A stretch of 51,736 bases of DNA from Pseudomonas mandelii (GTDB lineage Bacteria; Pseudomonadota; Gammaproteobacteria; Pseudomonadales; Pseudomonadaceae): the NCBI RefSeq assembly GCF_024138395.1, contig NZ_JAMYDU010000031.1:1-51736 (forward strand). Reading direction: 5' to 3'. Positions 25,653-34,800 of this stretch are shown here, piece by piece; within the stretch, counting starts at the first letter, position 1; every line of letters begins with the position of its first letter. Below the pieces are notes generated by a model. The model worked only from the letters and a program-made list of their open reading frames with translations. It had not been told where the DNA came from and made no database searches. A program made the position numbers and the translations under genes.

Positions 25653-26765
25653 ATGGAACGCATCGATCATGCATTGCCGTGGAGCCACCTGGGCAGCGAA
25701 CGGCGGATTTCGGTGTTCCGCTTCGGTGCTGGCGAGCGCAAGGCCTACATTCAAGCCAGCCTGCACGCCGATGAACTGCCGGGGATGCGCACGGCCTGGG
25801 AGCTGAAAAAGCGCCTGACCGAACTCGAAGCCCAAGGCTTGCTGAACGGTGTGATCGAACTGGTGCCGGTGGCCAATCCACTGGGCCTGGGTCAATTGCT
25901 TCAGGGTAACCATCAAGGGCGTTTCGAAGCGGGTAGCGGCAAGAATTTCAACCGGGATTTCGTCGAACTGAGCGAGCCCGTGGCCGCTGAGCTGCAAGGG
26001 CATTTGGGTGACGATCCTCACGCCAATATCCGTTTGATCCGTGAAACCATGAGCGATGTGCTGGCTGCATTGCCGCCTGCCGCGAGTCAGTTGCAAGGTA
26101 TGCAGCGCATCTTGCTCAGCCATGCCTGCACCGCCGATGTGGTGCTGGATTTGCATTGCGATTGCGAAGCGGCGCTGCACATGTATGCCTTGCCGCAACA
26201 CTGGCCGCAATGGCGTTCACTGGCTGCACACTTGAACGTCAAGGTCGGGCTGCTGGCGGAAGATTCCGGCGGCAGCTCCTTTGACGAGGCGTGCTCGCTG
26301 CCTTGGCTGCGTCTGTCGCGTCTGTTCCCCGATGCAACGATTCCACTGGCCTGCCTGGCGACGACCATCGAGTTGGGCGGCCAATCCGATACCGGTCGCC
26401 CAGAGGCGCAGGCTTACGCCGAAGGCATTCTGGCGTTCCTCGCTGAACAAGGCTTGATCAGCGGCGAGTGGCCAAAACCTGCGCGAGACGCTTGTGAAGG
26501 TCTGCCGTTCGAAGGCACCGAATTGCTGTTCGCGCCGCATCCTGGCGTGGTGAGTTTTCTGCGTAAACCCGGTGAGTGGGTTGAAGCGGGCGACGAGATT
26601 TTCGAAGTGATCGATCCGTTATCGGATCGGGTCAGCACGGTGTGTGCTGGTACGTCCGGGGTGCTGTTTGCCATTGAACGGCTGCGTTATGCCCAACCCG
26701 GTTTCTGGCTGGCCAAGGTGGCGGGGCGCGAAGCGCTGCGTCACGGGCGCTTGCTCAACGACTGA
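25653..26765 (+). CDS. aotO: M14-family succinylglutamate desuccinylase/aspartoacylase-like protein
   Basis: A 370-residue zinc carboxypeptidase-like protein. Zinc ligands are likely H and E in S-L-H-A-D-E-L-P-G and H in L-D-L-H-C-D-C-E. A C-terminal beta domain resembling a biotinyl-lipoyl fold (G-V-V-S-F-L-R-K-P-G-E-W-V-E-A-G-D-E-I-F) is typical of this branch. It occupies the place of aotO in PAO1, where it was reported dispensable for uptake. Its substrate is not known; an N-acyl amino acid or peptide is plausible. GGAAG precedes the ATG. Confidence 0.85.
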   Translation: MERIDHALPWSHLGSERRISVFRFGAGERKAYIQASLHADELPGMRTAWELKKRLTELEAQGLLNGVIELVPVANPLGLGQLLQGNHQGRFEAGSGKNFNRDFVELSEPVAAELQGHLGDDPHANIRLIRETMSDVLAALPPAASQLQGMQRILLSHACTADVVLDLHCDCEAALHMYALPQHWPQWRSLAAHLNVKVGLLAEDSGGSSFDEACSLPWLRLSRLFPDATIPLACLATTIELGGQSDTGRPEAQAYAEGILAFLAEQGLISGEWPKPARDACEGLPFEGTELLFAPHPGVVSFLRKPGEWVEAGDEIFEVIDPLSDRVSTVCAGTSGVLFAIERLRYAQPGFWLAKVAGREALRHGRLLND

Positions 26766-26792
26766 CTGACTGTTTTTGTGAGAACCGACCGC

Positions 26793-27557
26793 ATGTACAA
26801 ACTTGAAGTCCAAGACCTGCATAAACGCTATGGCAGTCACGAAGTGCTCAAGGGTGTGTCCCTGAAAGCGGCGGCTGGCGATGTGATCAGCATCATCGGC
26901 TCCAGTGGCTCCGGCAAAAGTACGTTCCTGCGCTGCATCAACCTGCTCGAGCAGCCGCACGCGGGCAAGATTTTGCTCAACAACGAAGAGCTGAAACTGG
27001 TTGCCAACAAAGACGGCGCGCTGAAAGCCGCCGACCCGAAACAGCTGCAGCGCATGCGTTCGCGCCTGTCGATGGTGTTCCAGCATTTCAACCTGTGGTC
27101 GCACATGACCGCGATGGAAAACATCATGGAAGCGCCGGTCCACGTGCTCGGCATGTCCAAGACCGAAGCCCGCGAGAAGGCCGAGCACTACCTGAACAAG
27201 GTCGGTGTTGCTCATCGTAAAGACGCCTACCCGGGCCACATGTCCGGCGGTGAGCAGCAGCGTGTGGCGATTGCCCGTGCGCTGGCGATGGAGCCTGAGG
27301 TGATGTTGTTCGACGAACCGACTTCGGCCCTCGACCCTGAGTTGGTCGGTGATGTGCTGAAAGTCATGCAGGCCCTGGCACAGGAAGGCCGGACCATGGT
27401 GGTGGTGACCCACGAAATGGGCTTTGCCCGTGAAGTGTCGAACCAGCTGGTGTTCCTGCACAAAGGCGTCGTCGAAGAATGCGGCAACCCGCGTGAAGTG
27501 CTGGTCAATCCGCAGTCCGAGCGTTTGCAGCAATTTTTGTCCGGCAGCTTGAAATAA
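26793..27557 (+). CDS. aotP: Arginine/ornithine ABC transporter ATP-binding protein
   Basis: The 254-residue ATPase of the importer, with Walker A G36-S-S-G-S-G-K42-S-T, the Q-loop V-F-Q-H-F-N-L-W-S-H, signature M-S-G-G-E-Q-Q-R near 150-157, Walker B V-M-L-F-D-E-P-T-S-A-L-D and H-switch V-V-T-H-E-M. This is the HisP/GlnQ type. The ATG at 26793 starts the conserved M-Y-K-L-E-V; a GTG five codons earlier is less likely. It is the last gene of the aot operon before a REP doublet. Confidence 0.95.
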   Translation: MYKLEVQDLHKRYGSHEVLKGVSLKAAAGDVISIIGSSGSGKSTFLRCINLLEQPHAGKILLNNEELKLVANKDGALKAADPKQLQRMRSRLSMVFQHFNLWSHMTAMENIMEAPVHVLGMSKTEAREKAEHYLNKVGVAHRKDAYPGHMSGGEQQRVAIARALAMEPEVMLFDEPTSALDPELVGDVLKVMQALAQEGRTMVVVTHEMGFAREVSNQLVFLHKGVVEECGNPREVLVNPQSERLQQFLSGSLK

Positions 27558-27622
27558 TCAGGCCTGCCGTTGTGTACCTGGATAGTGCATGCTTCGCAGC
27601 CTAGCGGCTGGCCCCGATCCCA

Positions 27623-27709
27623 TGTAGGAGCTGCCGAAGGCTGCGATCTTTTGATCTTGATTTTTCAAATCAAAAGATCGCAGCCTCGTTTCACTCGACA
27701 GCTCCTACA
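27623..27709. repeat. REP doublet (GATCAAAAGATCGCAGCCTGC type)
   Basis: TGTAGGAGCTGCCGAAGGCTGC-GATCTTTTGATC and a near-complementary copy face each other between aotP and argR. One of its arms also occurs singly at 19988. Confidence 0.85.
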
Positions 27710-27828
27710 GGGGGGGCGGCAAGCCAGCTCCCACATTTTTAATCTAGGTCGGTTTCAAGATTTGCGTTCATTTACGGGCTAGCATTGGCCCATGCCTTCA
27801 TTCTGTTCTTCGTTTCGGATTGCCCGCC

Positions 27829-28809
27829 ATGACTGCCCATCGAATTGGTTTCCTGATTTGGCCCAGCACTAAAGCTCTGACGCTTGCGCTGGCTGAGGAG
27901 GCCTTGCGTGTTGCCCAGCGTGTGCATCCGGACGTAGTTTACGAACTGTCGTTTTTGCAGGCCGAACCGCCGACCGAAGGCGCCTGGCAATTGCCGGGTG
28001 AGCCATGGGCCGGCAAGCTCGAAAACTTCCAGAAACTGTTCCTGCTCGCCGACGAGCCGCCGATCGCACTTGCGCCGGCGCTCAGTAGTGGCCTGAAACA
28101 ACTGGTGCGTGCCGGGTGTGTAATCGGCGGTCTGTCGGCCGGTGTGTACCCGTTGGCGCAACTCGGTTTGCTCGACGGTTACCGCGCCGCTGTCCACTGG
28201 CGCTGGCAAGACGATTTCGCCGAACGCTTCCCGAAAGTCATCGCCACCAGTCATCTGTTCGATTGGGATCGCGATCGGCTGACCGCCTGCGGTGGTTTGT
28301 CGGTGCTCGACTTGCTGCTCGCCGTGCTGGCCCGTGATCACGGCGCCGAACTGGCCGGTGCCGTGTCCGAAGAACTGGTGGTGGAACGCATCCGCGAAGG
28401 CGGCGAACGCCAGCGCATTCCGTTGCAAAATCGCCTCGGCTCCAGTCACCCAAAGCTCACGCAAGCCGTGTTGCTGATGGAAGCCAACATCGAAGAGCCG
28501 CTGACCACCGACGAAATCGCCCAGCATGTGTGCGTGTCACGTCGGCAGCTGGAGCGGATCTTCAAGCAGTACCTCAACCGGGTGCCGAGCCAGTATTACC
28601 TGGAACTGCGCCTTAACAAGGCCCGGCAGATGTTGATGCAAACCAGCAAGTCGATCATTCAGATCGGCCTTTCTTGTGGCTTCTCTTCGGGGCCACATTT
28701 CTCCAGTGCCTACCGCAATTTCTTCGGTGCGACGCCGCGGGAAGATCGCAACCAGCGGCGCAGCAGCAGCCCGTTTGAATTGTCATCGGTGCCGTCAGAG
28801 CGCGGATAG
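27829..28809 (+). CDS. argR: Arginine-responsive AraC/GlxA-family regulator
   Basis: A 326-residue protein with an N-terminal DJ-1/PfpI-like (GlxA) domain (I-G-F-L-I-W-P-S-T-K-A, V-I-G-G-L-S-A-G-V-Y-P-L-A) and a C-terminal AraC HTH pair (T-D-E-I-A-Q-H-V-C-V-S-R-R-Q-L-E-R-I-F and I-I-Q-I-G-L-S-C-G-F-S-S). This is the Pseudomonas ArgR, unrelated to E. coli ArgR. In PAO1 it activates aot and aru and represses biosynthetic genes when arginine is present. Position after aotP is as in PAO1. The ATG at 27829 starts the conserved M-T-A-H-R-I-G-F; no strong ribosome site is seen. Confidence 0.94.
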   Translation: MTAHRIGFLIWPSTKALTLALAEEALRVAQRVHPDVVYELSFLQAEPPTEGAWQLPGEPWAGKLENFQKLFLLADEPPIALAPALSSGLKQLVRAGCVIGGLSAGVYPLAQLGLLDGYRAAVHWRWQDDFAERFPKVIATSHLFDWDRDRLTACGGLSVLDLLLAVLARDHGAELAGAVSEELVVERIREGGERQRIPLQNRLGSSHPKLTQAVLLMEANIEEPLTTDEIAQHVCVSRRQLERIFKQYLNRVPSQYYLELRLNKARQMLMQTSKSIIQIGLSCGFSSGPHFSSAYRNFFGATPREDRNQRRSSSPFELSSVPSERG

Positions 28810-28865
28810 CCTTGCCCAGTAAGGCCATGGGGTGTCCTCCCAGGCCTTCGTCTTTCTGTGATCTG

Positions 28866-31800
28866 TCAACTTTCCAGCTCGACCTCCGGCGCAAAGCCAG
28901 GCGGGCGAGGCATTCCGGCCACTCCAGGGATGTTCAGCGTATTCCCCGTTTTATAGTAATAAGCCGCTACCCTCTCCAGGCTTTGCGGGGAAAGTGGGTT
29001 GTTCCTGAAGTCGAAATTGGCCGTGTAAACAGGGTCGGCCTCTATCAACTCGATCGGCATTTCGGTGATTGCATTGTCGTTAAGATAGGCAAACCTCAAG
29101 CCGTGACTGTTGAACAAACCCTTTGGCGGTTGGGTAATTGCGGTGTTGCTCAGATCCAGCGTAAGCAAGGCGTCGAGACGACTGATGTCGGGTGTTAATC
29201 CCAGCGGGTTTTTGCTCAAGTTCAGACTTAGCAGGTTGTCCATTGAACCCAGTGCATGAAGCGTTTGCGTGGTCAGCGTGATGTGGCACTCGGACAGGCT
29301 CATTTCCCGCAGTTGGCCCATCCTGAAAACTGCTTCGGGTACGTTGTTCAACCGGTAGCCCCGGATAGCAAGGCTCTCCAGATTGGGAAAGTAATCGAGG
29401 AAGCGGGTGAACGACGGAGCAATGAGGTCCGAGCTCATCAAGTAGAGTCCGCGGACGTGACCGAAGTCCGCCGTCAACACCGGCAAGTCGCCCATGATTG
29501 ACAGGTTGGAAATGAAACCGGGTTCAAGGAACGGGGTGGCTGGCGCGATTCGTTGCCAGCATCGTTCCAGGCTTTCTTTGAACAACAATCTTTTGTGCTG
29601 CTCTTGCAGAAGATGCACGGCACTTAAAGGTTGCCCCGTCAGCGGATGATTTGGAATATCGGTCATCCATACGGTCAGATCGCGGCGCAACGCCTCAAGC
29701 TCAGCGTGTTTGCGCGCCAGTTCGAGGCGCCCGTCGGCCAGCGAACCCGGTAGGCGATAGATGAATTCGCTGGCCTGTTGGTTACTGAAGTTCGGGTACA
29801 GCGTTTTTACTTGATCAATGTCGGCTTCAGGCGCCAAGACCCCAAGCTGTGTTCCAGTTCGCTGGTGATAGGCCTTTATAGATTCACGGGTTTTTTCGGA
29901 CAGTGGGTTGTTGCTGAGATCAAATCCTTCGGCGACATCAGCAGGCAAGGCGTCAAAGCTTTCAGGCAGTTCCGTTATCCGGTTGTTGCTCAAGATAGCG
30001 TATTCGAGTTGCGCATTGTTTGTCAGCGCGGTGGGAATGTGCTCGATACCCGTCCTTGAGAGGTCGATATGTTTCAACTTTGTCAGCGCTGATACATCCG
30101 GGACTCGTCCCAGTGGGTTGTTGGCCAGATCCAGTGTATCCAGGTTGCGCAGCGACGAGAGTAGCGCCTGCCCCTCTTCGCTGAAAACAACACCACAATT
30201 GTTTAGCGTCAGAATCTCAAGTGTCGGCATGCCGTTAATGGCTTGAGGCAGTTGGTTTATCGCTGAATCACTTATGTTCAGCTGATAAAGGCCTGTAAAG
30301 CTATCAAGAAAACGCGACGTCCCATTCAAGGCATCGTTGCCTTTCAACACCAACTCCGTGACATGGCTGAAGTCTGCTGACAACACGGGCATATCACCTA
30401 TGAACGGCAGGTCCGCACTCAGTGTGTTGGCCCGCAGTTCTGGCGCCACTCTTACCCTTTGGCGCCAGAGTTGTTCCAGTGCCTGGCTGAACCCGGTTCT
30501 ACTTTTGCGCTGCTCAATCAGATCGTCGTAACCCAGAGCGGTGCCGGTCCTGGGATGATGGGATGGAATGTCGTCAGCCCAGTCCCGGAGTTCGCTAGTC
30601 AACCGGGTTATCTCTACTTCCCATTGCGATAGCCGGGTGCGGCCGTCTTCCAGTGTTCCGGGCAGTTTGTAAATCACGTGGCTGGCGTCTTCGGTTCCCA
30701 ACTCCGGAAACAGAAGACGAGCGCGATCGATGTCCGCCTGTTCGGCAATCACGGCAAAGTCGTTTCCGTTTCGAGCGTAGTAGTCCTTTATCCGATTGCG
30801 GCTGGCAGACGACAGCGGATTGTTGGCGAGGTTGATGCCATCGGCGATAAACGGGTCAAGCTCGAAGAAGTTCTCTGGCAGTTCGGTTATCTGGTTTCCA
30901 TTGAGAATCGCAGTGTGCAGGATCTTGCGATCGGTGAGGCCGGTTGGCAATTCGGGAATACCCGCATTGGACAGGCGGATGTCGTTGAGTGCAGGCATCG
31001 CCTCCATGTTGAGCGTGATCGCCAACGGATTTTCACTCAGATCCAGGCTTTCAAGCTCCTTGAGCGATGACAATGCGGCCTGGCCTTCGGGCGCGAGCGT
31101 TACCTGGCAATTGCGCATGATCAGCTCTTTCAGCTTGGGCATGCCGGCAACGGCTTGTGGCACCTGATGAAGTGTGAAGTTCTTCAGATCCAGGCTGATC
31201 AAATTGGGAAACAACTGCAGAAACGGGTCAGTGGCGAGCAGTGCAACGTTACCGTTGAGTTCCAAACTTGAAATGTGGCTGAAATCGGTGGTCAGAAATG
31301 GCATGTCGCCTGTGAACTTCAGGTCCGTCGCGAAGTAATAATCGCGCATTCGAGAGTTGCCTGACACGCCATGATCTTCCAGCGGTTCGGGTACAACGCG
31401 CCGGCGCCATTGTTGTTCGATTGTTTGACTGAAATCTGCCCTGCATTGACGCTCTGCCTCTATCGCGCCGACGTCGACTAACTGGCCGGTGACCGGGTGG
31501 TGTTCGGTGACCTGGCGTTGCCAGATCTGCAAGTCGCCGAGCAGTTGCTTGAGCTCCACTCTCCAGCGTTCAAGTTGCAAGCGACCATCGTTGAGTGTGC
31601 CAGGCAAATCATAAATGACGTTACTGGCCTCCAGCGTGTCCAGTTCTGGAAACAGCGCTTGGGTCAGGCTGATATCCGCTGGGTCGGCTCGAACGCCGAA
31701 ATCTCTGCCCTGTTCCCGGAAGTAGGTTTTTATCCGGTTTCGGGTCTCCCTCGATAACGGGTTATCGGCAAAATTGAACGCGCTGCTGCGACTGGCCGGG

Positions 31801-34800
31801 AGTTCGAAGAACGCTTGCGGCAACTCCGTGATGTGATTGCCACCGAAAAACACTTTGTTCAGATTTGGCTGAGTCGTCAGGCCGACAGGAACAACGGAAA
31901 TACTGCCATTGGACAGATCCAGATGCGTCAATCTCGATAGCATGGAGACATCGGGTGCCGTCCCTAATGGGTTGTTGATCAGTTTCAAGGTCTCCAGACT
32001 GTTCAACGACGAAAGCGCGGTCTCGATCTCCGGTGTCAGCACCAGCGCGCAACTGTCCAGTACCAATGTCTTGAGCTGCGGCATACGGCTGATCGCCCGG
32101 GGCAATTGATCCAGTGAAAAGCCATGCATGTTCAAGCGTTGCACATTCGCGAAGCGCGCCAGGAAGGGGGAGGTCGCGACAACGTCGGCATTACCCATCA
32201 GCGTCAGGTCTGAAACATGGCTGAAATCGGCGGAAAGTACCGGCATATCCCCGGTGAATCGCAGGGATGCGGCAAATTCGCCGTTCAATCGACTGCGCCA
32301 GGCCTGCTCCAGTACTCGAGCGAACGTCGATCTGGCGAGCTGTTCGTGAGTCTGCTGGTTGCCATCCAGAATGTCCCCGGTCAACGGGGCGTCTCCGGGA
32401 ACGTCGTTGACCCATTGCGCAAGGTCGCCGTTCAACCGGGTAATTTCGATTTCCCAGTGCGAAAGCTGCGCTCGTCCTTGAGCCAGCGTGCCGGGCAGGC
32501 GATACAAGAAGTCAGTCGCTTGATCGGCGGTCATGCCTGTAAACAGGTTTGTTGTCCGGACGATATCGGCCGGCTCGGCCAGTATTCTGAAACGTACCCC
32601 GGTTCGATTGAAGTAAACCTTTACCCGATCTTGAGTAGCTGCAGAGAGTGGGTTGTTTGAAAAATCCAGTTGAGCACCGTGTTCGGCGGGCAACCTGAAA
32701 AAAGCGTCTGGCAGTTCGGTTATCCGGTTGCCATCGAATCTGGCAATTATCGGGTGAGGACGATCCAGCAGACGGGCGGGAGGCGTGGAGATACCGGTGT
32801 TGGCCAGGTTGAGGAACTGCAAGGCTGGCATCCTTTGTATATCGGGCGAGGCCGACAGCGGATTGTCCATCAGATCCAGCAGGGACAGTTCGGTCAACGA
32901 AGCAAGAATGCGTTGGTCGGCGAGAGAAAGGGTAATGCCGCAATTGCGCATGACCAATTGATGAAGTCTGGGCAGTGACGCGATGGACGGTGGCAGGTTG
33001 TGCAGGTTGAAGTTATGGACGTCCAGGAACCGTAAGCCGGAGAAATTTTGTAAAAAAGATTCCAAAGCACCCGTGCTGGCGCTGCCGTTCATTGTCAACG
33101 TGCTGACATGGGCAAAGTTTGCGTCCAGCGTCGGGAAGTCGCCTATTATGGCGTCTGGCAGGTAGAGGCTGTGGCCCGTTTGCCCAAGTGTTTCTCCTCG
33201 CCAGCAACGCTGGACCGCATCCCTGAAAAACCGGCGGTTGCGCACGACGGCCATGTGCTCGATCGGCGTGAATGGCAATCCGCTGGCGGGATTGTTGTGT
33301 GGTGCATCATGCACCCAACGATTGAGTTGCCGGGTCAGACGGGAGTATTCGACGCTCAAACGGGAGCGTCGTGTACGTTCACTTCGCCGGTAACCTTGAT
33401 TGCCTAACAGCCGCAGTGTATCAACGACCGGCTCATCAATCGGCGAGTTCGAAATCGCGACCCGCAGTTCGCTGCGCTCCATTGCCCGCTCGCGGATTGC
33501 ATCTTTAAGCTTCGGCGCCTGACCGATCTGGATATCCAGGGCCTGGCGCTCGCTGTCCGGTAACGCGTATAAAACACTGGCGTAAAAGTCACTCGCCGAA
33601 TGCAGTTGCTGACCGCGGCTGTCATAAGGCTGATAGGTGCCGTCGGTCTGTCTCACCAGGATTTTTTGTATCGGCGCATCGGCAGGTCCGGTGCTGTCCA
33701 GCATTAATCCTTCGTAATTTCGCTCGCGAATTTCGAGCCGAACGTCTCTGCTCCAGCCGGGCAGGTTCTTGAGACTGTGAAGCGCCAGAGTGTCCGAATC
33801 AGCGTTGCTCACCGAGTCGAGCTCCAATCCTTCATAAGCGCGCGTGAGGCGTACTTCCTGATTGGCCAGTTGTACAAGATCCTGCTGACGTTGGGGCAAC
33901 TGGCCTTCACTGATTTGAATCAGCTCGTCCCCGTTGGCCGTATTGAGCAATTCTCTGGTGATGCTGGCCGGCAATTGAGGGTCGTACTGGCTGATGGCTT
34001 GTGCCAATGGATCCTCGATGCGTTCGAGCGCCTGATAGCGTGATTCAAAGATTGTCGTTCGTTGTTGCCAGGCCAGCTCGGCCAGTTGCTTTCTCAATGT
34101 CCGGGTGCGCACTTGCAGCGAGGGCGTCGGGCCACCAAATTCCTCTCCCAACAGGGCTTTTATTTCCCCCTCATCAAGCGAATGCAGCAGTGTTTTGAGC
34201 AGGTCGCCGTCGATCAGACGGTTCTGCCAGATTTCTGTCAGCGGCAAGGTTTCCTCACCGGAGGATTGCCAGAGCGTTTCTCCCTGTTGATCAATGAAGC
34301 TCAGTCGCTTGCTCTCTGGCCATCGCCCATGCTCCGTAAGCAGTTGCAGTTGAATCGCCGGATCAGCACTGAGGTAATCCGCGGGCAGGTTGCTGTCCAG
34401 CTGATTGACCAAGGCTTTCAAGTCCTGATCAATCCTGAAGCGCTTGATGGTGTCGGCCAGCAACGGCGGCAACGGTTGCTGCTCGACATGCATTTTGCGC
34501 AAGGCATCTTCGTTGTAACCGCTGACCTGAAGGATCAGCTCGCGTTCGGCTGGCGTAACTGTTTCAACCGAATGGCCGATCCGACGCAGGAGCATGGGTT
34601 TGTCCCACTCCAGTGGTTGCTCGAGCTCGGTATGCCAGGCACCGTCGCCGTTGTGTCGCACCAGCGGCTGATAAGCGTCCGGCCGAGTCGGGTGGTCGAT
34701 GCGGTATTCGCCGGGAATCGAGCCTTCACTCACGGCAAAATGCGCGTCGTCGAGGGGCAGCAGTTGTCTGCCTTGGTGTTGATGCAGGCCCAGTTCATTG